Shown here piece after piece: positions 16,105 through 25,370 of a DNA stretch of 64,000 nt. The notes under the pieces are model-generated. The model did not search any database. It saw only the letters and a list, made by a program, of their open reading frames with translations, and was not told the origin of the DNA. Every line of letters starts with the position of its first letter. The stretch's first letter is position 1. Origin of the DNA: Marisalimonas marina (GTDB lineage Bacteria > Pseudomonadota > Alphaproteobacteria > Puniceispirillales > Marisalimonadaceae); the NCBI GenBank assembly GCA_038131365.1, contig JAYPPH010000002.1, positions 336,602 through 400,601 of the forward strand, written 5' to 3'. The position numbers and the translations under genes are program-made.

Positions 16105-19040
16105 ATTTTCAAGAATCGAAACTGTATGTTTTAAGAACAAACAAAAAAATAAATTTCGAGTTCAACGGTAAAAAATACAGTGGTTTTTATGGTGACACAC
16201 TCGCTTCTGCATTGTTAGCAAACAATGTCATATTAATTGGGAGATCATTCAAATATCATAGACCTAGGGGAATAATTTCTAGTGGATCACATGAGCCAAA
16301 TGCATTAGTTGAGATTATTCATAAGAATTTTACAGAACCAAATATAAAGGCAACAACAGTTGAATTATATAATGGTTTAAAGGCAAGAAGCCAAAATTGT
16401 TGGCCATCAGTTAAATTAGATTTTATGTCAATTAACGATAAAATCTCAAATTTTATAGGTGCAGGTTTTTATTATAAGACATTTATGTGGCCTTCTTTTT
16501 TTTGGGAAAAACTTTATGAACCTCTTATCAGAAAAGCTGCTGGTTTAGGTAAGCTTTCCCAAAGTAAAAAAAACAGGGTTTCTGAAAAAGGATTTCTGCA
16601 TACTGACATACTTATTATTGGTTCTGGTCCTTCAGGATTGATGTCGGCATATATTGCGGGTTTGTCAGGTGCAAGAGTTTTGCTTGTCGAAGAAGATTTT
16701 GTGTATGGCGGAAGTTTAAATAATGAGAGTTTTGATATATCTAATATGTCTTCTCAAGCTTGGGTTATGTCTGTTTTAGAGGAACTGCAAAAACTGCCCA
16801 ATGTAAGAATTATGAAAAGAACATGTGTTTTTGGAATGTTTGATCATGGAATATTTGGCGCAATCGAAAAATTAAAAGACTCTAAAATAGAACAAATATT
16901 TTGGAAAATAGTATCAAAAAAATCTTTGTTATGTTCAGGTTCCTTAGAAAGATTAATTCCGTTTCAGAATAACGATTTGCCAGGAATAATGTTATCTGGT
17001 TCTATCCGAAGTTACATCAACAGATGGGGAATAAAAAGTTTTAGTGATGTATTACTTTTCACTAATAATGATGATGCGTATTCAACAGCAATCGATTTAA
17101 TAGAAAATGGTATAAATTGCCTAGGAGTAATTGATACCAGAGAAAATCCTAGAACCTTTGATCCTAGAATTAAAGTCTATAAAAACTCTCAAGTTATAAA
17201 TGCAAGAGGTAAAATGTATCTTGAAGGAATAGATATTATTAATAAAGATGGGAATAAAAAATATATAAAATGTAAATATTTGGGTGTTTCAGGGGGATGG
17301 AATCCAAATATACAAATTAGTTCTCATACAGGTGTTAAGCCTGTTTGGGACGAAAAAATTCATGCATTTATTCCTGGAAAAAATAATATTTCTAGTCATT
17401 TAAAAGCTATTGGATCAGCTAAGGGTGTGTTTGGCTTTAATGAATGTATTCTTGATGCCGAAAAAAATGTATTGGAGGTATTACATGATTTAAAATTTAA
17501 ACCAAAAAAATATAAATTACCTCTAGCTAAACCACAAAAGTCAGATATTAGTCCTTTTTGGTATGTGAAGCATGGTGATAAAAGAAAATGGGTAGACCTT
17601 CAAAATGACGTTACAGTTAAAGATATTGAGATGGCTTATCTTGAAAACTTTAGATCAGTAGAGCACCTCAAAAGATATACAACTTTAGGTATGGGAACAG
17701 ATCAAGGAAAAACATCTAATATTACAGGTTTAGCTATATTAGCTTCTTTATCTAAAAAATCTATTCCAGAGGTTGGGACAACAGTTTTTAGGCCACCATA
17801 TGTTCCAATACCAATTGATTCATTAGCAGGGCCAATAACTGGAAAAAATTTTAAACCAATAAGGCTTTCACCAACACATAATTGGGCCAAAGAAAACGGA
17901 GCGAGTTTTGTAGAGTCAGGCCTTTGGTTAAGAGCAGAATGGTATGCGAAACAAAATGAAACAAAATGGCGTGAAACAGTTGATAGAGAAGTTTTATCTG
18001 TAAGAAAGTCAGTAGGTTTTTGTGATGTTTCTACTCTAGGTAAAATAGATATCCAAGGAAAAGACGCACAGAAATTTATTAATAAAATTTATTGTAATGC
18101 TTTTGCAAAATTACCAGTAGGTAAAGTTCGTTATGGATTAATGTTAAGAGAAGATGGTCTTGTTATGGATGATGGCACAACAGCTAGGATGAGTGAAAAC
18201 CATTTCATAATGACAACCACTACAGCTAATGCAGATAGTGTATATAGGCACTTAGAATTTTGCCACCAATGTTTATGGCCAGAAATGGAAGTACATCTTA
18301 TTTCAACAACGGATGCATGGGCACAAATCGCAATTGCTGGTCCAAATTCAAGAAAAGTTCTTTCTAAAATTGTTGATCCAGAATTCGATATTAGTAATGA
18401 AAGTTTTCCTTTTATGGCATGTAAAGAAATATCAATTTGTGGTGGTATCATCGCAAGATTATTTCGAATTTCATTTTCAGGAGAATTAGCATACGAGTTA
18501 TCTTTTCCAACTCAATATGCATTGTCATTTGTTGATCATCTAATGGAAATTGGAAAAGAGGAAAATATAATCCCTTACGGAACAGAGGCTTTGGGAGTTA
18601 TGAGGATAGAAAAAGGTCATGCAGCAGGTGCCGAATTAAATGGAACAACTACTGCTTTAAATTTAAATATGGGTAAAATGGTATCAGATAACAAAGATAG
18701 TATTGGCTCTGTATTATCTAAAAGGGAAGGCTTAAATAAAGATGATGTTTTGAGGCTTGTTGGTATAGTACCAATTAATCCTAATGACCAGTTGATTTCT
18801 GGATCACATTTATTTGAACTAAATAGTGATATCAAACCGCAAAACGATCTTGGTTATATTACTTCTTCTTGTTTTTCTCCTTCTTTAGATAGTTATATAG
18901 CTCTTGGTTTTTTAAAAAATGGTCACAAACGTCATGGAGAGAAAATAAGAGTAATTAACCCAATTTTAAAAAAAGAATTCTTAGCGCAAATTTGCTCCCC
19001 AATTTTTGTTGATCCTAATGGAGATAGATTACGTGCTTAA
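16097..19040 (+). CDS. soxA: Sarcosine oxidase alpha subunit, with one frameshift near the 5' end
   Basis: SoxA is the large subunit of sarcosine oxidase. It carries a ferredoxin-like N-terminal domain, an FAD/NAD-binding middle (LIIGSGPSGLMSAYIAG), and a C-terminal GcvT-like domain that transfers the methyl group to tetrahydrofolate. The ATG at 16097 overlaps soxD by eight bases and gives MSKFSRIETVCFKNKQK, then runs to a stop. Shortening the A7 run at 16143-16149 by one base joins it to INFEFNGKKYSGFYGDTLASAL, the family N terminus, giving about 980 residues. A start inside the gene (TTG at 16212) would remove part of that domain and is unlikely. The rest of the frame is undamaged, so this is one error or mutation rather than decay. 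Confidence 0.9.
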
Positions 19041-19584
19041 ACAAAAAAAATTGCTACCAAATATAATCTCTTCTGAAATTTTAATTGAAAAACAAAACTT
19101 AAGGCTAAGACTAAGTCAAACGGATAATATTTTTTCGATTACTGAATATGAAAATAAAAGAGAACAATTTAAACAAAATTTTAAAAACTTTTTTGCCTTA
19201 GGCATACCGGAAGTTGGTAAATTTACTTTGAATAAGAATTCAAAAGCTATCTGGTTAAGAGTTAATAGTTATTTTGTTGTTACAAAGGAAAGTTATAACG
19301 ATGCTATAAATGCATTTCATGAGGTTGCTTCAGTAACAGATCAAACGGGAGGTTGGAACGCTCTTACTCTAGAAGGAAAACTTAGCATATCTATGCTGGA
19401 GAAATTATTAACTCTAGACTTAGATTTGTTTACAAAAGAAAAAGCTGTAAGAGCATCAATAAATAAAATTAATTGTATAATTTTATGTAACAAGCAATCT
19501 GAAATTTATACTATTTATTGTCCATCTTCATTTCTTGAGTCTATGAAAACAAGATTAATAGATTTGGTCAACTTAGTTGCATAG
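19018..19584 (+). CDS. soxG: Sarcosine oxidase gamma subunit
   Basis: SoxG is the fourth subunit of sarcosine oxidase and resembles a GcvT-like fold fragment. The ATG at 19018 (MEIDYVLKQKKLLPN) overlaps the end of soxA by 23 bases; a TTG 12 bases upstream is less likely. The pattern GIPEVGKFTLNKNSKAIWLRVNSYFVV, then VTDQTGGWNALTLEG and the terminal MKTRLIDLV fits the weakly conserved SoxG family. The gene ends the operon and overlaps the convergent dctM by 17 bases. Confidence 0.88.
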   Translation: MEIDYVLKQKKLLPNIISSEILIEKQNLRLRLSQTDNIFSITEYENKREQFKQNFKNFFALGIPEVGKFTLNKNSKAIWLRVNSYFVVTKESYNDAINAFHEVASVTDQTGGWNALTLEGKLSISMLEKLLTLDLDLFTKEKAVRASINKINCIILCNKQSEIYTIYCPSSFLESMKTRLIDLVNLVA

Positions 19585-20896
19585 CGTTTGGTAAAAACAA
19601 GACAATACTTGGGAAAGCAATAAGAACTCCAACTGTAATAACATCAGCAACAAAGAACGGTGCACATCCTCTGAAAACGTCTTGAACTGGAATATCAGGC
19701 CGGACTCCACTTACGACAAAACAGTTCAAACCAATTGGGGGTGTAATTAAACAGAGTTCTGCCATTTTGACTACAATTATACCAAACCAAATTGGATCGT
19801 AACCTAAGGCAATTACGGCAGGCTGAACAACTGGCAATGTTAATAATAACATTCCTATAGCGTCCATAAACATACCTAAAATCGCGTATACTAATAATAT
19901 ACATAATAGAATAGCTAGTGGTGGATAGTCTAATGAAGTAATCCAATTACTAAAAGCATTTGGAAGACCCGCAAAACCAAGAAAGCGAACGTAGACTAAA
20001 ACTCCCCATATGATAGAAAAAATCATTACTGTTAACTTAGCAGTTTCATAAAGTGCAGATTTTAATGCACTCGCTTTCATACCCTTTAAAACTGCAATAA
20101 CAAACACTACAAATGCACCTAGTGCACCAGCCTCTGTAGGAGTTGCCCAGCCAAAATACATCGAACCAAAAATGATAATGATAACTGAAAAAATAGGTAC
20201 TGTTGCAGGTAAAGATACAATCTTTTCTTTGAATGAAAAAATTCTAGTTTTAGGTCCCATCTCTGGTTTGAAAGAAACAATACTGACAATTATAAGACCG
20301 TATATAAGAGCAGAGACTATACCGGGGAGAAAACCAGCTAACAAAAGCTGTCCAACTGATTCTTCAACAATAATAGCATAAATAACTAATATCGCGCTTG
20401 GTGGAATTAAAGTTGCTAAAGTTCCTCCTGCTGCCACCACTCCTGCTGCAAGTTTTCTATTATAACCGTCTCGTAACATTTCTGGAATAGCAACACGCGC
20501 AAAAACAGCAGCTGTTGCAGTGCTTGCCCCAGATACAGCAGCAAAACCAGCTGTAGCAAATACAGTTGCAACTGCTAAACCGCCAGGTAATCTTCCTAAC
20601 CATCTTTTAGCTGCTTCAAACAGAGATTTAGTTAAACCTGCGTGAAATGCTAAAAAGCCAATTAAAATAAACATTGGTAATATTGATAAAGCGTAAGTTA
20701 CAGCCTTTGAATGAGGAATTGTTCCAGCCATCCCAAGACCTGCATATAGTGCTTTTTCAAGGCCAAGTTTAGTCGATAAGATCCATACAAGTCCGACAGT
20801 CCCAGCTAGAGCACTTGCAAAAGCAACGCGCATCCCAAAAAAAATCATAAGCATCATTACTGATGTTACTGTTATTCCTATTTGAAGAGGATCCAA
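19568..20896 (-). CDS. dctM: TRAP transporter large permease DctM
   Basis: This is the large membrane subunit of a TRAP-type secondary transporter, which uses a Na+ gradient to import an organic acid or similar solute. It has about twelve hydrophobic segments and DctM landmarks such as FILIGFLAFHAGL, SGASTATAAVFARVAIPEM and GGTLATLIPPSAILVIYAII. The length of 442 residues is typical. It sits two bases after dctQ on the minus strand. The substrate is unknown; its position next to the sarcosine oxidase operon is only weak evidence for a methylamine-derived solute. Confidence 0.93.
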   Translation of the reverse strand: MDPLQIGITVTSVMMLMIFFGMRVAFASALAGTVGLVWILSTKLGLEKALYAGLGMAGTIPHSKAVTYALSILPMFILIGFLAFHAGLTKSLFEAAKRWLGRLPGGLAVATVFATAGFAAVSGASTATAAVFARVAIPEMLRDGYNRKLAAGVVAAGGTLATLIPPSAILVIYAIIVEESVGQLLLAGFLPGIVSALIYGLIIVSIVSFKPEMGPKTRIFSFKEKIVSLPATVPIFSVIIIIFGSMYFGWATPTEAGALGAFVVFVIAVLKGMKASALKSALYETAKLTVMIFSIIWGVLVYVRFLGFAGLPNAFSNWITSLDYPPLAILLCILLVYAILGMFMDAIGMLLLTLPVVQPAVIALGYDPIWFGIIVVKMAELCLITPPIGLNCFVVSGVRPDIPVQDVFRGCAPFFVADVITVGVLIAFPSIVLFLPNAMQLS

Positions 20897-20898
20897 AG

Positions 20899-21486
20899 TT
20901 AATTCCTTACACTTTTGACATCATCTACCTGTGATGCTTCTTGTTTTGCTTGATTTTCAACATCTACAATAAGTGGTACTCCAACTGGTTCAGCTGTAGG
21001 ATAAATTATTAATCTAATATATCCTGCTAATTGGATTAAAAGCCTTAAAGCCAGTGCAGAAAAAGCTAGAGGTATCATTAATTTAGATGGCCATGTTGGT
21101 AACCCTATATCAATTGTACTGTCACCAATAATTAGGGCTCTTTGAAAATGCTTGAATGAATAATAAGTCAAAATAACTATTATGAAAATAGTAGCGGTGG
21201 TTTGGATTGCCTCAGCTATCCATTTTGATCGACCTTTTAAAGCTGATAAAAAAATCTCCATTCGAACATGACCACCTAGCCTTTGACAATAGGCTATAGA
21301 GATAAAAGCAAATATAGCTATGGATTGCTCAGCAAAGTCAATATATCCAGGAATAGGCAAATTTAAAATTTTCCTACTAACTATTTGTATAGTTGCAGTT
21401 ATCATTAAAAAGAAAATAGCAAAAGCAGAAAAGGCTGTTAGAAAGTCCTCTACTTTTGCTAGATATTTATCAAAATAAGTTATCAT
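20899..21486 (-). CDS. dctQ: TRAP transporter small permease DctQ
   Basis: This is the four-helix small permease that pairs with DctM. Hydrophobic segments, a conserved ISIAYCQRLGGHVRMEIFLS stretch and a charged C-terminal tail (QAKQEASQVDDVKS) are as expected. An in-frame ATG at 21519 lies inside the loop-proximal arm of a terminator hairpin and would give an N terminus MKYLHPSFFQK. The ATG at 21486 (MITYFDKYLAKVEDFL) gives the usual family length of 195 residues and avoids the hairpin, so I prefer it. No clear Shine-Dalgarno precedes either one. Confidence 0.88.
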   Translation of the reverse strand: MITYFDKYLAKVEDFLTAFSAFAIFFLMITATIQIVSRKILNLPIPGYIDFAEQSIAIFAFISIAYCQRLGGHVRMEIFLSALKGRSKWIAEAIQTTATIFIIVILTYYSFKHFQRALIIGDSTIDIGLPTWPSKLMIPLAFSALALRLLIQLAGYIRLIIYPTAEPVGVPLIVDVENQAKQEASQVDDVKSVRN

Positions 21487-21497
21487 TTTTTGAAAAA

Positions 21498-21526
21498 AAG
21501 AAGGATGAAGATACTTCATCCTTCTT
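21498..21526 (-). terminator. Intrinsic terminator between dctP and dctQ
   Basis: There is a perfect 13-base inverted repeat (AAGAAGGATGAAG, loop of 3, CTTCATCCTTCTT) seven bases past the dctP stop. On the minus strand it is followed directly by a T tract (seven T including the stem end). It has the form of a Rho-independent terminator acting on dctP transcripts, and partial read-through would set a high ratio of binding protein to permease. Confidence 0.8.
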
Positions 21527-21533
21527 AACTAAC

Positions 21534-22586
21534 TTATTTACTAGCTTCTTTAGCTGTTTTTAAAACAAGGTCTAGAAGTTCTTGAGCTGGTAATCCAACT
21601 GCATTCGCCTCTTTAATCCATTGATCCCAAACAGGCTGAGCTGCTGCTTTTCTAAAAGCATCTAATTCAGCAGTAGTGTATGTGATTTTCTTGATACCCT
21701 GTTTTTCTGCTACTGGTGTATATTTATCGATAGAAGCAGAATAAGCCTTATCAAGAGCTGCATATCCAGCATCAATTGCATCCGTTAAGATTTTTTTGTT
21801 CTTATCAGAAAGACTGTTATAGGCATCAATGTTAACAACTAATGGGCAGTTTACTGAACCAGGAGAAAGGTTAGTTGTTCTCCAAGTTGAAACCTCATTA
21901 ATCTTATAAGAGAAATGTGAGTAAAATGCAAAAGCAGCCGCATCTACTGTACCTGTCTCAATAGCTCTGTATGTTTCAGGAGCAGTAACAGTTGTAGGAA
22001 CAGCACCGATTACTTTCATCGCCTTACCGATACCACCAAGAGCTCTTACTCTCATTCCTTTAAAATCTGCAAGAGTTCTAGGCTCTTTTCCTCTACCCAT
22101 GAATTCATATTGAGGTAAAGCTGCTGACATAAGAAGCTTTGCGTTCCATTTTTTCATTTCTTTGATTGTTGCTGGATGGTTGTAAACAGCTAAATCAGCT
22201 GCTTTTTGAACATCACCATTAGTAATTGGTAAGAAAGGAAGTTCTAAAACAGTAACTGCTTTATTTTTATCGGCATGATAAGAAGCACAGAAAGTTGCGG
22301 CTTCAAATGCTCCAAGAGAAATACCATCTAAGTTTTCTCTTGGCTTAGATAATGTTCCTCCGTAATTTATTTTGATAGTAAAATGACCATCTGATTTATC
22401 AGCAACATAAGCAGAAACTGCTTCTATACCCTCTGTAAAAGCTCTTCTTTTGCCCCATGTAGACAAATTCCAACTTACTTTTTTGCCATGGTTAGCTGCC
22501 AAAGCTGAAGTTTTAACACTATCTACAGGACCTCCAAAAATAAGCCCTACTGTTAATAGTGATAACAATGGTAGTGATTTTTTCAT
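21534..22586 (-). CDS. dctP: TRAP transporter substrate-binding protein DctP
   Basis: This is the periplasmic solute receptor of the adjacent TRAP permease. A signal peptide covers about the first 30 residues (MKKSLPLLSLLTVGLIFGG ... ALAA). Family features include the segment FKGMRVRALGGIGKAMKVIGAVPTTVTAPETYRAIETGTVDA, which holds the conserved arginine that usually binds a substrate carboxylate. A strong GGAGGAA ribosome binding site precedes the ATG. It is the first gene of dctP-dctQ-dctM and is divergent from a RidA gene 99 bases away. The substrate cannot be read from the sequence. Confidence 0.93.
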   Translation of the reverse strand: MKKSLPLLSLLTVGLIFGGPVDSVKTSALAANHGKKVSWNLSTWGKRRAFTEGIEAVSAYVADKSDGHFTIKINYGGTLSKPRENLDGISLGAFEAATFCASYHADKNKAVTVLELPFLPITNGDVQKAADLAVYNHPATIKEMKKWNAKLLMSAALPQYEFMGRGKEPRTLADFKGMRVRALGGIGKAMKVIGAVPTTVTAPETYRAIETGTVDAAAFAFYSHFSYKINEVSTWRTTNLSPGSVNCPLVVNIDAYNSLSDKNKKILTDAIDAGYAALDKAYSASIDKYTPVAEKQGIKKITYTTAELDAFRKAAAQPVWDQWIKEANAVGLPAQELLDLVLKTAKEASK

Positions 22587-22685
22587 TTATTCCTCCGAAC
22601 TTAAATTTCATTCAGTTTACAGATAATGATTTTAATATAAAGTACTAAATAGGCCTTTTATTAAAAAATTTTTAATGAGAAAATT

Positions 22686-23111
22686 ATGGAACCAGGAAAA
22701 CCAGATTTTAACTATTTATCATATAAAGTTCACAACAATATTGTTTATTTGGCTGGGCAACTTGCAAAAGAAAATGGAGTTGTCAAGAATACAGGAAGGG
22801 TACCAGAGGACATAACAGAAGAAGAAGCATCAAGACAAATGAGTCTATGTGCGAAACATGCATATTCATGGTTAGAAATAGCAGCTAAGAATAATAATAG
22901 TGAGATAGAATCAATTTTAGACTTAAAAGTTTATGTTTCTTGTAAAGAAAACTTCGATGGTATTTCCAAATTAGCAGACTTTGCCTCAAGTATATTTATA
23001 GAAAAATTGGGAGAAAATGGAAAACATCCTAGGTCTGTTTTAGCAGTAACAAGATTACCCCAAAATGCTCCCGTGATGATTGACCTTAGAGCTGCACTTA
23101 AATTTAAATAA
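22686..23111 (+). CDS. RidA/YjgF family protein
   Basis: RidA-family proteins deaminate reactive enamine/imine intermediates of amino-acid metabolism. The body of the fold is clear (NIVYLAGQLAKENG, then DLKVYVSCKENF). The catalytic arginine position is kept in HPRSVLAVTRLP, but the usual VEIE ending reads VMIDLRAAL. At 141 residues it is slightly longer than classical RidA. It is followed ten bases later by an Ldh-type dehydrogenase, suggesting joint work on an imino or keto acid. Confidence 0.88.
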   Translation: MEPGKPDFNYLSYKVHNNIVYLAGQLAKENGVVKNTGRVPEDITEEEASRQMSLCAKHAYSWLEIAAKNNNSEIESILDLKVYVSCKENFDGISKLADFASSIFIEKLGENGKHPRSVLAVTRLPQNAPVMIDLRAALKFK

Positions 23112-23121
23112 GGAACTAAGT

Positions 23122-24117
23122 ATGAGTAATATTAAAATCCAACTTGATGAAATAAAAACATTAGTAACTGATGTTTTGTTGAAACAAGGTTGTGATATGG
23201 AAAATGCAAAAGCTTTAGCAAAGACTATCACAAAAGCAGAAGAAGATGGAGCCAGTTCCCACGGTTTGTTTAGATTGCCTGGTTATGTTGCTTCATTAAA
23301 ATCAGGAAAAGTAAATGGCCATGCATCCCCAAAAGTTAAAAATGTCACGCCAGTGATTTTAAATTGTGATGCAGATAATGGTTTTGCATCAACATCACAC
23401 GAAAAAGCATTGCCAATGCTTGCCGAAGCAGCAAAAATCAATGGAATATCTGTTTTGAGCATAAAGGGGTGCTATCATTTTGCTGCACTTTGGCCAGAAA
23501 CTGAATATTTAGCTGGACATAATCTTGTTGGTTTTGCTTGTACCGCCTTTAAGCCCTCTGTTGCTCCTGCAGGAGGAAAAGAAGCTTTTTTTGGAACAAA
23601 TCCAATCTCAATGGCATGGCCAAGAAAAAACAATGAACCAGTTGTATTTGATATGGCTACTGCCACTATGGCCAAAGGCGAGGTTATGATAGCGGCCAGA
23701 GACGGACATTTGCTTCCAGATGGAGTTGGTCTTGGAGAAGATGGGAAACCATCAAATGATCCGAAAGATATCTTAAAAGGGGTTCTGCTACCTTTTGGAG
23801 GTTATAAAGGCTCAGCTATTTCAATGATGGTTGAACTTTTTGCTGCGGGGCTAACAGGAGATGTATTTTCATATGAAGCTCAAGTAAATGATAACAACGA
23901 TGGAGGCCCGCCAAGTGGTGGTGAGTTTATAATGGCTTTGAACCCAGAAATAATTGGAGATTCTAATTGGGAAAGTCATTGTGAAGATTTTTTCCAAAAA
24001 TTATTATCAATTGAAGGGGTAAGACTTCCTGGTTCTCGAAGGCATAAAAAGAGAATGGATGGTAAATATCGCTCTGTTAATGAAGAATTATTGTTGAAAA
24101 TTAAATCTTTTCTTTAG
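23122..24117 (+). CDS. Malate/L-lactate dehydrogenase-type (Ldh2) oxidoreductase
   Basis: This is a NAD(P)-dependent oxidoreductase of the malate/ureidoglycolate/L-sulfolactate/delta-1-piperideine-2-carboxylate reductase family. The catalytic histidine is in ASSHGLFRLPGY, with FGTNPISMAWPR and DMATATMAKGEVMIAAR as further signatures. Where many members have a GNSNHYGxA segment, this one has KGCYHFAALWPETEYLA. The start is the ATG at 23122, seven bases after AGGA. With the RidA gene just upstream, a cyclic imino acid is a plausible substrate, but that is inference. Confidence 0.88.
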   Translation: MSNIKIQLDEIKTLVTDVLLKQGCDMENAKALAKTITKAEEDGASSHGLFRLPGYVASLKSGKVNGHASPKVKNVTPVILNCDADNGFASTSHEKALPMLAEAAKINGISVLSIKGCYHFAALWPETEYLAGHNLVGFACTAFKPSVAPAGGKEAFFGTNPISMAWPRKNNEPVVFDMATATMAKGEVMIAARDGHLLPDGVGLGEDGKPSNDPKDILKGVLLPFGGYKGSAISMMVELFAAGLTGDVFSYEAQVNDNNDGGPPSGGEFIMALNPEIIGDSNWESHCEDFFQKLLSIEGVRLPGSRRHKKRMDGKYRSVNEELLLKIKSFL

Positions 24118-24131
24118 ATTTAAGATTAGTT

Positions 24132-24359
24132 TCATCCCTCATTTTTTTTGATTGAATTTAGATATTTAATCACATCATTGATTTTCTCATCAGGTATATC
24201 TTTATAACTTGATCCAAATTCATTCTTTACTTTGAGTGCAACATGAGCATAAGGGTTTCTTCCTTTTGGATGATTGGGATGATCTGGTAATTTATTTAAT
24301 AAAAAATCCCCAGTTGATTGGATTAAGTTCCATAAATATTTTTTATTTTGATCATTCAT
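24132..24359 (-). CDS. Small conserved-looking hypothetical protein
   Basis: This is a 75-residue soluble protein starting at the ATG at 24359 (MNDQNKKYLWNLI); a TTG four codons earlier is possible. The conspicuous stretch is HPNHPKGRNPYAHVALKVK followed by SYKDIPDEKINDVIKYL. The pattern recalls the C-terminal SYKDIP...EAxxFL segment of some phage antirepressor-like (ORF6C/BRO) proteins, but the similarity is from memory and weak. It is convergent with the Ldh gene and has no obvious partner. Function is unknown. Confidence 0.6.
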   Translation of the reverse strand: MNDQNKKYLWNLIQSTGDFLLNKLPDHPNHPKGRNPYAHVALKVKNEFGSSYKDIPDEKINDVIKYLNSIKKNEG

Positions 24360-24423
24360 ATTTAAAAACAAAATAGTATAGAGTTTTTCATTTAATAAAA
24401 AAATAGCATTTAAATAATAAGTG

Positions 24424-24450
24424 TTCTACCAAGTAGACATGTGTGTAGAA
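24424..24450. promoter_or_regulatory. Inverted repeat upstream of FAH-family gene, possible operator
   Basis: TTCTAC at 24424-24429 and its complement GTAGAA at 24445-24450 flank a 15-base centre that contains an extra GTAG, giving nested symmetry. It lies 41 bases before the FAH-family start, a position suited to a repressor site. No regulator gene is nearby, so this is only a candidate. Confidence 0.3.
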
Positions 24451-24490
24451 ATATTTTATTAAATATTTCAAAATTTATAAGAGGGAAAAA

Positions 24491-25348
24491 ATGAAATTAT
24501 TAAGTTTTACACGATTGGGTAAGCCTTGCTTTGGGGCGGTTGTTAAAGATGGTGTTATTGATTTAACCGGCAAACTTGATCCGGATATAAATACCCTGAA
24601 AGACTTAATCTCTCTAAACTTAGAGGATCAAGCTGAAGAATACATTGCGGGTAAAACAAAAGATCTTTCATTCTCAGATATAACCTTTTTGCCAGTTATT
24701 CCTAATCCTGAAAAAATAATGTGTGTTGGTTTAAATTATTTAGAACATAAAAAAGAAACTGGTAGGCCAGACGTCGACAATCCTACTATTTTTACAAGAT
24801 TTGCAGACTCTCAGGTTGCCCACCTTCAACCATTAATAAAACCAGATAATTCTGATCGTTTTGACTATGAAGCTGAAATGGCAATCATTATAGGAAAGGG
24901 TGGAAGATTTATTTCTGAAGAGGACGCACTTAACCATATTGCAGGTTATTCATGCTATAATGATGGTAGTGTAAGAAATTACCAAAGACATACTTCACAA
25001 TATACCCCAGGTAAAACTTTCCCAGGCACGGGTGGTTTTGGTCCTTACATGGTCACACCTAGCGAAGTTGGAGATTACAGGGAATTACCTATTGAGCTCA
25101 GGTTAAATGGAAATGTCATGCAAAAAGCTAAGTTGTCTGACTTAATTTTTCCAATACCAAGGCTTATAAGTTATATTTCTGAGTTTACAGCGTTGTCTGC
25201 TGGAGATGTAATCGTAACTGGAACTCCTGGTGGAGTAGGTGATAAAAGAAACCCACCAGTTTACATGGTTCCTGGGGATGTTGTAGAAGTTGATATAGGA
25301 TTGTTAGGTGTTTTAAAAAATCCAGTTGTTGCTGCACCAAAGTTATAA
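24491..25348 (+). CDS. Fumarylacetoacetate hydrolase family protein
   Basis: This is a member of the FAH superfamily, which cleaves or isomerises beta-keto-acid-like compounds with a divalent metal. The C-terminal FAH domain begins at IMCVGLNYLEHKKETGR. The metal ligands are in FDYEAEMAIIIGKG (ExE) and a following Asp (YNDGSVRNYQRH), and GDVIVTGTPGGVG is the usual late signature. The length of 285 residues fits the 2-hydroxyhepta-2,4-diene-1,7-dioate isomerase / acylpyruvase subgroup. A good GAGGGA site precedes the ATG. The exact substrate is unknown. Confidence 0.9.
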   Translation: MKLLSFTRLGKPCFGAVVKDGVIDLTGKLDPDINTLKDLISLNLEDQAEEYIAGKTKDLSFSDITFLPVIPNPEKIMCVGLNYLEHKKETGRPDVDNPTIFTRFADSQVAHLQPLIKPDNSDRFDYEAEMAIIIGKGGRFISEEDALNHIAGYSCYNDGSVRNYQRHTSQYTPGKTFPGTGGFGPYMVTPSEVGDYRELPIELRLNGNVMQKAKLSDLIFPIPRLISYISEFTALSAGDVIVTGTPGGVGDKRNPPVYMVPGDVVEVDIGLLGVLKNPVVAAPKL

Positions 25349-25370
25349 GTCTACAAATTAAAATAAATTT

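Noticed and set aside
16212..16240. TTG at 16212 as the soxA start
   Set aside because: It would remove part of the conserved N-terminal domain, which is readable upstream in the same frame and joins the ATG overlapping soxD after a one-base correction.
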